Source of the DNA: Saprospirales bacterium
GTDB lineage: Bacteria; Bacteroidota; Bacteroidia; Chitinophagales; Saprospiraceae
Length of the DNA: 64,000 bases
Assembly: GCA_016711045.1 (NCBI GenBank)
Contig: JADJTT010000013.1
Span: 62,001 to 126,000 of the forward strand
Direction of reading: 5' to 3'
This document shows positions 38,159-47,631 of the stretch, piece by piece. Positions within the stretch are counted from its first letter, which is position 1; every line of letters starts with the position of its first letter. Made by a program: the position numbers and the translations under genes. The notes under the pieces were generated by a model. That model did no database searches and was not told the origin of the DNA. It saw nothing but the letters and a program-made list of their open reading frames with translations.

Positions 38159-40969
38159 TTACTCCACAATCACCACCCTTTCCGTCCTCGTCTCTCCCGC
38201 CGTCTTTAACACCACCAAATAGATCCCCGCCGACAACCCCGTCGCATCAAACGTCCTATAGTTCGGACCAGCATCGAGGTATCCATCGATCAGGGAAGCA
38301 ACCAGCTCCCCTCGGGCATTCATCAGGTACAACCGGGCGTACCCCGGGTCGGACAGTTCAAACTGCACCGTCCCCTCCGTCCGCGTGGGGTTGGGAATCA
38401 CCTGCACCCCCCGTACCCGTAAAGTCGGCATACCTGCCGACTCCTCTGGTGGTGTCAGTAAGGGCGAAAAATCTTTCGCCCCTTCTTTCGCCCCTACGGA
38501 CGTTCCCACGTTCACCACCAACGGCGGCATCTCCGGCGTACACTCCTTGATCAACGCCCATAAATTGGACCCTCGCTCGGCCGTAAAATCGGGCAACAGG
38601 GATACCTCATCTCCGGCCTGGAATGTGACGGTACTTCCATCGGCTACCGTACCGGAAGACGTGACGAAATCGCTGGCCATGTAGAGCCCGGAAGGAACGT
38701 TGCCGGGCAGGTTATAGCTGACATGGCAAGCATCCAGCAGGGCGAAGTAATCGCTGGAATACATGCCGCGCCCGTGTGTGGCGGCAGTAACCATTTTGTC
38801 GGATACCCTTGCTCGCAGCATATCAGTGCGCACGTTGGCGAGGCCCGACTCGTTGGTCGGATACCAGACGGTGTTGGCGCCGTCGAGGTCTTTGGCGTAC
38901 CAGACGCCCAGCTCAGTGGCCACCATCGCTTTGTCGGTTTCCCCGGGCCAGAATATGATCCAGCGGATCGGCATGTCGGGCAGGTCGCCTTCGATCGAAT
39001 TCCAGGTCGTGCCGCCATCCGGAGATTCCCAGACGCTGTTGACGCCGTAGTTGCTGAAGGTGATCAGGATGTGGCTTTCGTTAGTGGGCTCCACCGTGAT
39101 GGAGGAGATGAAGCCACCTACGGGCGGGTTATTTAATGCAGTCACTGTGGCGGTACCTACTTGATCGGCATTGTCGACCTGAAACAAGGCCCCATTCCAC
39201 GTGCCCATATAAACCCGGTTGGCCACGGTGGGAGAAATTTCAAAGGCAGACACGATGTTGCCGGCAAAAGCCGGGATCGTATCGCTTGAGTTCGTATTGG
39301 CGCCTCCCACATCCGTCACCCGGCCGAAACGGCCTCTGGTGTCGGAGTAATAGAGAACGTTGGCCGCATCGTCGTATTCGGCTGGCGTGATGAAGAGTCT
39401 GGAAGAATTTCCGGGCACGATGTTGGAAAAGGACCCCCCGCCGTCCGTCGATACGTTGAACGAACCGTCCTGCGTAGAGGCAATCCAGGTCATCGGGCTA
39501 TCCTCGTCGATAAAGGCCCAACCGCCATCACAGCAGCAAAGCACGCAGGTCGTAGAGTTTACGCCGGCCGCAGAGAATACCGGCGTAGCGTTGTCCTGCG
39601 TACCGCCCAGCATGACGTTGGAACCCACATCGGGGTGCATATCTACCGCAAAAAACTGGGTTACGTTGTAGGTGTTATTCTTGTCGGCGACCGTGGGCGC
39701 TGCAGCATCGGCATTGGAGAATTTATACATCCCGCCGTCGCTCCCCACCAATAGTTGGGAGGAATCGTTGGGGTAGTAAACCAAGGCATGGTGATCGGAA
39801 TGGCCACTGCCTACTCCGGCCCAGTTCATGCCGCCGTCGGTCGACAGAAACAACCCTACACCCCCAGCCCAAACGCGGTTGGCATTGGTGGGATCTACTG
39901 CGAGAATGAGGTCGTACCAGGCTTGTTTTCCGAAACCTGCCGGGCAAGTTCCGGCAATCCAGTTGCCACCAGAGTTGGTAGTCTGGAAAAACGACAGGCA
40001 ATTGCCGCTGGTAGCCGTAGTGGTATCCGCAAAAATGACATAGGCGACGTTTGGGTTGCTCGGGGCACAGGCCAGCTCTACCCGCCCGAAATTCTGAGTA
40101 GGTAAGCCTGTGTTAATGGGATTCCAGTTGGATCCATTGTTGGTCGACAAGTACACGCCATCGGCAAAAGTGCTTGCATACATGTCGCCGTTGGCGGCAA
40201 TCTCCAGGTCGGTGATGAAGTTGCTGGCCGCCCCAATGTTGATGGTAGGCCAGGTGGCCAACAACGGGTTGAAGAACCGCAAGCCATTTGTTGTAGCGGC
40301 GAACACCGTTCCGTTGTTGTCTACTACGATCTTGGCGATGCAGGGGTTGCCTCCTCCGTCCATGTTGGGCATGCGCTGCCAGGTGGCGCCTCCATCGGAG
40401 GAATTCCAGGCGCCCAGGCCTTGTACGGCATCGAAGTTACCCCAGCATTCGCCTGTCCCAAAATACAGGTTGTTAAAATTGGTGGGATCCTGGGCAATGC
40501 TAGACAGTGCCAGGTTTTGGAATAAATCATTGATAGGTACCCAGTTGGGCGCAGCCGCATCGATGTTGTTGGTGCGCCAGAGGCCACCGGATACGCTTCC
40601 TGCCCAAACTGTTTGACCCGAAGGGTCGTTGGCGTCTACCAATATGCCCCGGGTGCGGCCACCCACATTGTTTGGACCTCGTTCTTCCCAGAAAATGGGC
40701 AGGTCGTCAGGCGCACGCATCGAGCGTTTATCTTGAGCGATTTGGAAAGCTTTCAGCATGCGCTGATGAGGTACTTCGTTGAGCGCGGGATCGCGCGTCA
40801 TGAGGAATTCCTGGTAATAGCGGCGTTCAATGGTCTGCGCCAGAGATCCTTCTTCATCCTCTCCTTCCGGTAGGGCTTTCGGCGGCGCCTGCAAGACCAG
40901 CAGGCTTACCCCCAGGCTGAGCGCCAGGCCTACCCATAGGATAAATTTATAGGTCATGAAATTTTTCAT
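38159..40969 (-). CDS. Large BNR-propeller protein with T9SS type A sorting domain
   Basis: 936 residues. An N-terminal membrane-targeting segment (MKNFMTYKFILWVGLALSLGVSLLVLQ) is followed by an extended propeller of BNR/WD-like repeats (NSSDGGATWQRM, LSTNNGSNWNPI, LSTDGGMNWAGV, VSTDGGGSFSNI, ESPDGGTTWNSI), as in VPS10/xyloglucanase-like propellers. Next comes a DACHVSYNLPGNVPSGLYMA segment of the type that precedes many T9SS tails. The C-terminus (VQVIPNPTRTEGTVQFELSD, LYLMNARGELVASLIDG, LSAGIYLVVLKTAGETRTERVVIVE) is a type A sorting domain. It is an exported surface or extracellular protein, probably glycan- or protein-binding; no enzyme site was recognised. Confidence 0.9.
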   Translation of the reverse strand: MKNFMTYKFILWVGLALSLGVSLLVLQAPPKALPEGEDEEGSLAQTIERRYYQEFLMTRDPALNEVPHQRMLKAFQIAQDKRSMRAPDDLPIFWEERGPNNVGGRTRGILVDANDPSGQTVWAGSVSGGLWRTNNIDAAAPNWVPINDLFQNLALSSIAQDPTNFNNLYFGTGECWGNFDAVQGLGAWNSSDGGATWQRMPNMDGGGNPCIAKIVVDNNGTVFAATTNGLRFFNPLLATWPTINIGAASNFITDLEIAANGDMYASTFADGVYLSTNNGSNWNPINTGLPTQNFGRVELACAPSNPNVAYVIFADTTTATSGNCLSFFQTTNSGGNWIAGTCPAGFGKQAWYDLILAVDPTNANRVWAGGVGLFLSTDGGMNWAGVGSGHSDHHALVYYPNDSSQLLVGSDGGMYKFSNADAAAPTVADKNNTYNVTQFFAVDMHPDVGSNVMLGGTQDNATPVFSAAGVNSTTCVLCCCDGGWAFIDEDSPMTWIASTQDGSFNVSTDGGGSFSNIVPGNSSRLFITPAEYDDAANVLYYSDTRGRFGRVTDVGGANTNSSDTIPAFAGNIVSAFEISPTVANRVYMGTWNGALFQVDNADQVGTATVTALNNPPVGGFISSITVEPTNESHILITFSNYGVNSVWESPDGGTTWNSIEGDLPDMPIRWIIFWPGETDKAMVATELGVWYAKDLDGANTVWYPTNESGLANVRTDMLRARVSDKMVTAATHGRGMYSSDYFALLDACHVSYNLPGNVPSGLYMASDFVTSSGTVADGSTVTFQAGDEVSLLPDFTAERGSNLWALIKECTPEMPPLVVNVGTSVGAKEGAKDFSPLLTPPEESAGMPTLRVRGVQVIPNPTRTEGTVQFELSDPGYARLYLMNARGELVASLIDGYLDAGPNYRTFDATGLSAGIYLVVLKTAGETRTERVVIVE

Positions 40970-40997
40970 GGTTCCGGTTTTTTGGTGGACAATGGGG

Positions 40998-42326
40998 TTA
41001 TTTCTCTAATTGCTCCAAACGAGCTTTTAATGCTTCGTTCTCCTGCTTCAAGGCTTTCAACTCCTTGTCCATCTCGATCATGTGGAGGAAGAGTTCCTCG
41101 ATCTTCTCTTGCTGCTTGACGGTGATCTCCCCAATCTCCAGGCCATTGGCTTCCACTTCTTCGGTAGAAGGCATATCGGGCAGCTTACAATTTTCTTCGA
41201 TATAGTTGGCTACTTCATTCAGGCCTTGGAGCGGATAATCATGGGCAAATACATGATCGGCCCAACCGGTGCGCACGCGGACCTCCTCTGTCAGGATACC
41301 ACCTGCGGCAAACAAGGTATAGGGGGTCAGGTCGGAAGCGCCCAGGGAGGTGGGCGTGCTGGTCGTGCCGATCGCCAGTTTACCGGTGCCGGTAAGCATC
41401 ATGAGGTTGTTCAGCCCTCCGCCCGTATCATCGGCGCCTCCGCGCCAGAAGAGGGTGCCGTCATCTTCCAACGACAATTCCATGTCCATTCCATCCGATC
41501 CGATTCGTTCAAACCGCTGCACGGGATTTGTCGCATTCGAAACGGTGAACTGCTGGTCTGGCGTATCGGTGCCGAGCCCCAAACGGCCCTGGTAGGTGAG
41601 GACCATCAGATTGGTCAATCCTGGGCCGGTATTGTTGGCTCCACCACGGAAGAAAAGATTGCCTCCGGTGCCGGTGTAGAGTTCAAAATCGCGTTCGCCT
41701 GCGCCCGCCTGGTCGAAACGGAATACAGGAGCGGTCGGTGCAGAGATGGTCATCAATTGGTCGGGGGTATCGGTGCCAAGGCCCAAGCGACCCTGATAGG
41801 TGAGGACCATGAAGTTGGTCAACCCTGGCCCGGTGCCATCTGCACCGCCGCGCCAGAAGAGATTGCCATTAACCCCGTTGAAGAGTTCAAAATCGCGTTC
41901 TCCGCCGTTGGAGCGATCAAACCGGATAACCGGCAGGTCGGGGTGCGATACGGTAAATAACTGTTCGGGCAGGAAGGTATTGACGCCCACATTTCCATTA
42001 TCGCGGATCGTCATGCGCATACGGTCTCCCGTGCGAAATACCATATTGGCTGGAAAGGTGTTATTGGTCACCGGACCGGTGATCCAGGACATAATATTGG
42101 CGCCGGTATGCCAGTATTCCGTGCCGGTCACCCGGCCTCTAAATCGAACCCAGGCTAGCGTATCTCCTTCATTAACAGGTGAATAAGTGTAGGTTGGGTC
42201 ATACCCGTTGTGGCGGTGAAAATCCTGAATGGGCTTGACGCCGCTGTAGTTTTGCGCAAACAGTGAAACGGATTGAAGGGCCAAAAGGGCCACAAGCACT
42301 AAAAGGGTAAGCAGATTACTTTTCAT
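40998..42326 (-). CDS. Secreted repeat protein with C-terminal coiled coil
   Basis: 442 residues from the ATG at 42326, where a signal peptide starts (MKSNLLTLLVLVALLALQSVSLFAQN). Three to four imperfect copies of a roughly 55-residue unit follow (GLGTDTPDQLMTIS, PVFRFDQAGAGERDFELYTG, GNLFFRGGANNTGPGLTNLMVLT). The end has the common Bacteroidota tail LQGLNEVANYIEENCKLPDMPSTEEVEANGLEIGE and then a heptad coiled coil (KIEELFLHMIEMDKELKALKQENEALKARLEQLEK, in hydrophobic register). Such proteins form trimeric fibre-like structures in some cases. No sorting domain. It sits 28 bp after the BNR gene's start on the same strand, so the two may be cotranscribed. Confidence 0.83.
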   Translation of the reverse strand: MKSNLLTLLVLVALLALQSVSLFAQNYSGVKPIQDFHRHNGYDPTYTYSPVNEGDTLAWVRFRGRVTGTEYWHTGANIMSWITGPVTNNTFPANMVFRTGDRMRMTIRDNGNVGVNTFLPEQLFTVSHPDLPVIRFDRSNGGERDFELFNGVNGNLFWRGGADGTGPGLTNFMVLTYQGRLGLGTDTPDQLMTISAPTAPVFRFDQAGAGERDFELYTGTGGNLFFRGGANNTGPGLTNLMVLTYQGRLGLGTDTPDQQFTVSNATNPVQRFERIGSDGMDMELSLEDDGTLFWRGGADDTGGGLNNLMMLTGTGKLAIGTTSTPTSLGASDLTPYTLFAAGGILTEEVRVRTGWADHVFAHDYPLQGLNEVANYIEENCKLPDMPSTEEVEANGLEIGEITVKQQEKIEELFLHMIEMDKELKALKQENEALKARLEQLEK

Positions 42327-42872
42327 GATATGGGCTTTTTGAGATGAAAAAATCGAGCATAGCAAAAGCAGGCCAACAGGTTGGCGAAATAGGAAAAGAA
42401 GGTCCAAATAGGGTGGAAGGATCGGTTTTTTGGGGCGTCCATCCATGAGCAACAGATTTTGGACAACTAAGTACCTTTTATTCAGCACTCAAGTAGTTAA
42501 ATGTACGAAAGAATGCATTCACAATCAATACTGTGTGGGCAAACCATAAAAGGTAAACATGATTTCTCCAAATCTGTATTTTCCCCGACAATTCGGAACG
42601 AATAAAGTGAAGAACATCTCGCTACGCTCTTTACCACAGATTTTGAGGGGGTAGCGGAACCTCCTTATTATACGCGACAAAGATTTCTTCGATCTTGTAT
42701 TTACCTCCTCCTCATTCGGATACACTAACCAGGTAGCGTATTCCGAGATCGCGATTGTTGGGTTCCCCTCCGAATACCGTTTTTCAATCTTTTTATTTCA
42801 AAAACCTCCCTGCTCCAAGGCGGATAGATGGCGTATTGCCCAACCCCCTGGAGCGGACCAAATGTATCAATC
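42327..42872. other. Intergenic region without recognisable gene
   Basis: 546 bp between divergent genes. No open frame with credible composition, no hairpin terminator and no RNA gene was seen. It must hold the promoters of the coiled-coil protein and of the repeat protein. Confidence 0.5.
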
Positions 42873-44003
42873 ATGTCCAAAGAAAAAATTCCCGCCGCAG
42901 CGAAAAAGGGGGCCTTCGTGAAAGAACGCACCTCCTTTAAATCGTTGCAATTGATCAACCCGAACTATTTCGGCAACCTGGCTGGTAGTGAATTGAAGGT
43001 GGTCCAGCCCATTCAATTCAATACCTATTACGAACAACTGATGTGCGTGGGGTATCAGCCCCAGCAGGAACAACTGGAAGCTGTTGTGCACGTCAAGCAA
43101 CCCTCTGGTTACGGAACCGGTATCTGCGGCAACGGCACCACGGAGTATGTGCGGTTCTACCTTTCCTTCGATGGGGGGGCGACCTGGAAAGACCAGGGTG
43201 TGACAGGCTTCAGAGTGTTCAACGTACCTGAAGGTACAGCCGGAGGCAAAGATCTCGAATATGCTGCGTCCTTGAAAGTAGATCCACCCTCCAAATGGTG
43301 CGTAATGGATCCGCTGATCAAGATGCGGGCCATCCTCTCCTGGGAAACGGAGCCTACCGCCAACGATCCCGATTACATCCCCGTGTGGGGTAACCGCCTG
43401 GATGCGGATATCCTCGTGGAACCCTTTCGGTTTGTATTTCCCGGCGATATTTTTGAGTTACCGGAACTCAAAGTCCCGCCCTTTTTAAAAGAAGTGCTCG
43501 ATCCCGAAATTCCGATCCAACTGAAAAAGAAGGAGCTGTCTCTGCCCGAACTTTCCACCCTTTACAAAGACAAGAAAGTGCCCGTGCACCGTTTCGCCTT
43601 TAAGGAATTGAAAGCCGGCCTTCTGCCTCAAATTTCTCCCGTAACCAAAGCCAAATCGCTGGAGCAATTCCTGCCCGGCATGAAGATCGATCCGGATATC
43701 TTCAAATGGATAACTCCGACCGATGGCAATACAGACTTTGAAGAATTGACCTGCATCGGCCTGGATCCTAATCTTCCAGATACCCTGGTCGGTATTGTCA
43801 AGGTGAAATTGCCCAACGGTTACTCGGGTGGGCCGTGCACGACGGGGAGCAAGGAATACGTAACCTTCCATGCGGATTTTGACGGAAATGGAAGCTTCGA
43901 AACCTGCCTTGGCACGACCGAAGTGCGGGTGTACGACCTGGCCAAGTTGCCCAAAGATGGCGTGTCCTACGCTGTGCGGCTGCCGGTAGATCTGTCCAAG
44001 TAG
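42873..44003 (+). CDS. Repeat-domain protein, 5' part ending at an in-frame TAG
   Basis: 376 residues from the ATG at 42873 (MSKEKIPAAAKKG); there is no signal peptide. It carries a roughly 150-residue beta domain (FNTYYEQLMCVGYQ, PSGYGTGICGNGTTEYVRFYLSFDGGATWKD, WCVMDPLIKMRAILSWE, DPDYIPVWGNRLDADI) and most of a second copy (DFEELTCIGLDP, NGYSGGPCTTGSKEYVTFHADFDGNGSFE, VSYAVRLPVDLSK). The frame stops at TAG (44001-44003) exactly where the first copy has the Trp of SKWC, and the same frame then continues with the rest of the second domain. The intact gene would run to 44942. Confidence 0.8.
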   Translation: MSKEKIPAAAKKGAFVKERTSFKSLQLINPNYFGNLAGSELKVVQPIQFNTYYEQLMCVGYQPQQEQLEAVVHVKQPSGYGTGICGNGTTEYVRFYLSFDGGATWKDQGVTGFRVFNVPEGTAGGKDLEYAASLKVDPPSKWCVMDPLIKMRAILSWETEPTANDPDYIPVWGNRLDADILVEPFRFVFPGDIFELPELKVPPFLKEVLDPEIPIQLKKKELSLPELSTLYKDKKVPVHRFAFKELKAGLLPQISPVTKAKSLEQFLPGMKIDPDIFKWITPTDGNTDFEELTCIGLDPNLPDTLVGIVKVKLPNGYSGGPCTTGSKEYVTFHADFDGNGSFETCLGTTEVRVYDLAKLPKDGVSYAVRLPVDLSK

Positions 44004-44030
44004 CGCCAGCCCTGCACGAAAGGCACCAAG

Positions 44031-44942
44031 GTGGTGCGCATCCGGGCAATTCTGTCCTGGGCTTCTGCAGCCCCTTGCGGCGATCCAAACTATGTGCCCA
44101 CTTGGGGTAACCGGGAAGAAACACTCATCTTTATTTCTCCCACAGGCGCCGCATCCGGCAAAATTGCGATCCTCGGTGGGGTAGCTACTTCTCAGATCCA
44201 GAACGCCACTGGTATGACCGTTCCGGGCGCTGTTTTTGCCCTGAACAACCTGCAACTCGACGCCTATGGCCGTTCCTGTGCTTTTGGTGGCCGTGTGTCG
44301 GTACAAGGGCTTCCTGTGGCCGGACATACCTACAAAGTGGAAGTGACGCCCGCAGGCGGAGGCGCACCCACGGCAGTGGTTACCAAGCTGTTCCTGACTC
44401 GCGGTGACGGTACCACACACTGGCACAACGCCGATCCAGGCACCGGACGCTTCGCCTACCTGCCGTTTACGGAGAACGTGAATAACCTCCTGGCCCAGTG
44501 GGATACCTCAGGTAGCGATCTTTGGGATGTGCGGCTCAGCGTATACGATGCAGCCAGCAACCTGGTGAGCACCGACACCCACCGTATCCAATTGGACAAC
44601 GTAGCTCCGGATGTATCGCTGGCCATTACCTCCGGTACCGGCAGTTGCGGCAAGTTTCGGGTAGGCGATACCATCTCGGGCATCTTCGTAGCGCGTGACC
44701 TGAATTTCGGGTCCTACACTCTCTATGTCGAGCCCAATGTCAACGATCCGGGAGAAGCGATCCCAAGCCCCTCTTCCGGCATCGTGCAGACCGCCCTCGC
44801 CGGCGATACCTGGTCGCTCGATACCACAGGTATGCGCCCTTGCGGCTACGTGCTCCGGCTCGTAGCGTACGACCGCGTGGTGATGAACAGCCAGTCAATA
44901 GGCCACCATATTCCGACGAGTGTGGGCTTCTGTCTGGAATAA
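44031..44942 (+). CDS. Repeat-domain protein, 3' part (same frame, after the TAG)
   Basis: 303 residues if translation restarts at GTG 44031. It begins inside the second repeat domain (VRIRAILSWASAAPCGDPNYVPTWGNREETLIF matches MRAILSWETEP and DPDYIPVWGNRLDADI of the first domain). It continues into a polymorphic beta-sandwich (CAFGGRVSVQGLPVAGHTYKVEVTPAGG, LWDVRLSVYDAASNLVSTDTHRIQLDN) and ends CGYVLRLVAYDRVVMNSQ. Because homology starts mid-domain, this is the second half of the gene beginning at 42873 and not an independent gene. A palindromic terminator follows. Confidence 0.7.
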   Translation: MVRIRAILSWASAAPCGDPNYVPTWGNREETLIFISPTGAASGKIAILGGVATSQIQNATGMTVPGAVFALNNLQLDAYGRSCAFGGRVSVQGLPVAGHTYKVEVTPAGGGAPTAVVTKLFLTRGDGTTHWHNADPGTGRFAYLPFTENVNNLLAQWDTSGSDLWDVRLSVYDAASNLVSTDTHRIQLDNVAPDVSLAITSGTGSCGKFRVGDTISGIFVARDLNFGSYTLYVEPNVNDPGEAIPSPSSGIVQTALAGDTWSLDTTGMRPCGYVLRLVAYDRVVMNSQSIGHHIPTSVGFCLE

Positions 44943-44955
44943 TGTACAGGATGGT

Positions 44956-45010
44956 AACATGAGTTTTTTCCCGAATTTTCAGTGATTGAAAATTCGGGAA
45001 AACTCATGTT
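44956..45010. terminator. Large bidirectional hairpin
   Basis: Arms 44956-44981 and 44987-45010 pair throughout except for a two-base bulge in the T/A run. It contains an AT-rich segment flanked by CATGAG/CTCATG. It separates the repeat-domain gene from the convergent caspase-like gene. Confidence 0.8.
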
Positions 45011-45597
45011 TACTTCTTCACCAAAATCTTGGCCTTCTCCCCAACCGCAGTATAAGTGCCCCAAAATTGGAGCGTACCGGTTTCTATCTGTTCTTTCACC
45101 GCTTCAGGGGCGTCTTCAAAAGAAACTGGGCTGTTTTCATTAAACTGTTCCACAATATTGCCCTTGAAATCTTCCTGGGTGTAGGGCTCTCCCTCTAAAG
45201 CGGACGTATATACCCATTCCATTTGCTGTGGAACTGCCTCACTCTCTTGTATGGGGTCAATACTGGTAAATGGGGTATTTATCAAGTCTTCAAAAACAAG
45301 GTCATTGTAGGCCTCCTTTATTCCTTCAATGGAAGTAAATAGAAAGGGCGCCGCTTCTTCCGGGTGTTCGGCAATGTCGATCGTATAAGGGAAAGGAATA
45401 TCGGTTCCGGGGTAGGTGATGATCACATTTCCCATTTCCTCCTCTTCTACAGGCTGGAATCCTGAACTGGGTGGAGGCATATCGCCTGGACGCAGAAGTG
45501 GCCCCATATTGTCCGGAGTGATCCAGGTGGTAATGTCCGGACCGGCTGTCCCTTCGGGCAATGCAGGCCGTCTGATGTGGATGCAATATCCGTCCAA
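45010..45597 (-). CDS. Caspase-like gene, 3' segment
   Basis: 195 residues from MDGYCIHIRRPALPEGTAGPD, acidic, ending EQIETGTLQFWGTYTAVGEKAKILVKK; no T9SS tail. It is in the same frame as the caspase-encoding segment that starts at 47631 but is separated from it by a stretch (about 45620-46200) that is open only in another frame. Extended upstream, the frame reads AEQTLVIPLDGYCIHIRRP, which continues the sentence VDLVDVELA of the middle segment if one base is missing near 45620. I therefore read it as the C-terminal part of one gene and not as a separate one. Confidence 0.65.
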   Translation of the reverse strand: MDGYCIHIRRPALPEGTAGPDITTWITPDNMGPLLRPGDMPPPSSGFQPVEEEEMGNVIITYPGTDIPFPYTIDIAEHPEEAAPFLFTSIEGIKEAYNDLVFEDLINTPFTSIDPIQESEAVPQQMEWVYTSALEGEPYTQEDFKGNIVEQFNENSPVSFEDAPEAVKEQIETGTLQFWGTYTAVGEKAKILVKK

Positions 45598-45619
45598 AGG
45601 AATGACCAGCGTTTGTTCG

Positions 45620-46202
45620 GCGCCAGTTCTACATCCACCAGGTCAACGATAATGTAGTCCTGGTATTCACCCACCACGCGGGTTATGGCCGGGCCGACCT
45701 TGAACCGCTGGTTCTCCTCTGTGGGATTGTATGCCGTTAACGTGAGGACATGCCCGGTGGTTCGACCTGTTCCTACCACGGTGACCTTCAGTCCTGGATC
45801 GCTCATGAAATATTGCTCCGGCGCATATTGAAACCGCACGGAAGTAGTATCATTGCGTGCAACCTGGTCTCCCTCCGCTTGCACCCAATACTGCAGGGTA
45901 TACCATTGTCCGGGAATAAATTGGAAATGGCCAAAAGTAGCTTCCACCGTATGCGCAGGTTGTAACTTTGGAAGCGTGGCTACGCCCGACCAACATCCGG
46001 GAGGTACGCCGGCTTCCCAGCCGGAAGCCAACAGGGATTCCTGCCCTGCAGGCACGATCCGTGCACGCACTTCGCAGTCTACCTGGTTTTGCCCGACATT
46101 CGTCACCTCCACGCTTGGCTTCACTGTTTGAGCCCAGGTTTTTTCAGGAATGACCGCCTTATTGACTGCGGCGTCTGCGGACCAGCCTTGGGTTAGGGCC
46201 CC
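45620..46202 (-). pseudogene. Caspase-like gene, out-of-frame middle segment
   Basis: This stretch is coding-like only in the frame shifted by one base relative to both flanking segments: GALTQGWSADAAVNKAVIPEKTWAQTVKPSVEVTNVGQ, in beta-rich blocks, then VPAGQESLLASGWEAGVPPG and TLQYWVQAEGDQVARNDTTSVRFQY. The left junction needs one base removed from the C4 run at 46199-46202; the right junction needs one base added near GGCGCC at 45619-45624. With both corrections, the gene 47631-45010 encodes a single protein of about 870 residues with Ig-like domains after the peptidase. Confidence 0.6.
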
Positions 46203-47631
46203 GGTGGATCTTCCAAATGTCGGAGGCGGTTGGGGACGCATTTCTTTCGTAAGGAAGGGTAAGGTCAAACCAGATATTGTCGCAGGGTTGAAGGTTCTCC
46301 AGAATGCGTCGTTGATCGGGTGGAAGCTCCACTTCGAACCCGCGGGGATACCCAAATCGTTGGAGCCAATGAGGGTAATTAACCATTTGGCCATTGACCT
46401 CCCTGTCCAGCAGGCTTCTGAGCGAAATCCGGATAGAATGCCCGGTCTTACCTTCCACATGCGCCCGTACCCGCACGGTCTGGTTGACTTGCCTGGGATT
46501 GACCAGGCGTATCGATTCATCCGGGTCGAGGATGTCTGCCTGGGCCTCCAACCAGGTACAACGCACAAAAGGCGGATCCCTTGGCAGGTCTTCTTCCAGA
46601 TCCACCGTGTGGCAATACTGCCAGGCAGGGTTCAGTACATGCACCTCATCCCTGTCATGGACATGTGCGCGGATGGGGATGCGCGGAGGATTGTCCTCCA
46701 ACGCAATATCGCTGCGCAATTCCAGATCCTCGTCGGGGGAGGAGAAAAGGGCAGTTCCGCTTATCCACTGGCAAGCCCGCAGGCGGTTTGCAGGGGCATG
46801 TTCGCCCAGGTTTAGTTTCATGATCTTCCCCCGCATGGAAGGAGGGTCGTAAAACTGCACCTCTACTTGTCTGGTACGGCTCCTGCCTTCATTGCGTTCC
46901 ACGTGCGCGAGAAAACGTTGTTCGCCCCTGCGCCAGCTTTGAGGGGTTTCGCCTTCCCGGTAGTCTACAGGCACATCTTCAGCCGCTTCTCTGGCCGCCC
47001 GTTCAATGGCATCGGCCATTCCGGTGCCTGGCCTGGATTCCGCCAGTCCTTCCATAAAACTTTTCAACCAGTCGCCCTCGTCGACTACCCTGGCAGGATC
47101 GCGGACAAAAATGTTGGAATGAGTCACTTCATTGCCGGCTGAGCTGGTATACACCGATTGGACGTGCGCTTCTTCGAGCAACCGATCTACAAAGGAACCG
47201 CTGTGGCAGGCAAAGATCACGACGTTGATCTTGCAGCAACACTCTACGGCTGCGCGGCCCAGCGCTTCTTTCAATTCCCTGGCCGAAATACGCCTTCCTT
47301 CCTTGGTAAAGGAAAAAGTCTCCGTATCGCCATGGCCGGCCATCACGATGTTGATCTCATCGCCGCATCTGCATTCGATGCCCGCCAGCGCGTCCAGCAA
47401 CCCTTGGCGGGTATCTACCCGTTGCCGTTGGCTGCCTGGGTCAATTCGCGCCATTTCGCGCTCTATTCGATCAAGCCGGTCGTCAAAAATGCTGTCTATA
47501 TGGCTGGTTGCACTCCCGGGTGAATAACTGCCATCCACGAAGATACCATGACGGGTTCCTTGAGAAAATAAAAGAGGGTGCAGGCATAATAAAGTAAAAA
47601 TCAGGAATATAGAATTTTGAAAAGTTTTCAT
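46159..47631 (-). CDS. Secreted caspase/C13-like cysteine peptidase (5' segment of a frameshifted gene)
   Basis: The ATG at 47631 gives a signal peptide (MKTFQNSIFLIFTLLCLHPLLFSQG). The peptidase domain shows INIVMAGHGDTETFSF (catalytic His) and INVVIFACHSGSFVDRLLEE (catalytic Cys), the AGHG...CxSGSF pattern of caspase-fold (C13/C14) peptidases. An extended region with DREVNGQMVNYPHWLQRFGYPRGFEVELPPDQR follows. The reading frame ends artificially at IHRGPNPRLVRRRRSQ, after an apparent one-base insertion at 46199-46202. The ATG overlaps the stop of the upstream gene (TAATG), so translation is coupled. An extracellular or periplasmic peptidase is likely. Confidence 0.8.
   Translation of the reverse strand: MKTFQNSIFLIFTLLCLHPLLFSQGTRHGIFVDGSYSPGSATSHIDSIFDDRLDRIEREMARIDPGSQRQRVDTRQGLLDALAGIECRCGDEINIVMAGHGDTETFSFTKEGRRISARELKEALGRAAVECCCKINVVIFACHSGSFVDRLLEEAHVQSVYTSSAGNEVTHSNIFVRDPARVVDEGDWLKSFMEGLAESRPGTGMADAIERAAREAAEDVPVDYREGETPQSWRRGEQRFLAHVERNEGRSRTRQVEVQFYDPPSMRGKIMKLNLGEHAPANRLRACQWISGTALFSSPDEDLELRSDIALEDNPPRIPIRAHVHDRDEVHVLNPAWQYCHTVDLEEDLPRDPPFVRCTWLEAQADILDPDESIRLVNPRQVNQTVRVRAHVEGKTGHSIRISLRSLLDREVNGQMVNYPHWLQRFGYPRGFEVELPPDQRRILENLQPCDNIWFDLTLPYERNASPTASDIWKIHRGPNPRLVRRRRSQ

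Noticed and set aside
42440..42482. Possible fourth copy of the 24-bp motif (GATTTTGGACAACTAAGTAC)
   Set aside because: Only the TTTTGG and GTAC parts agree and the spacing differs, so it is within chance expectation.
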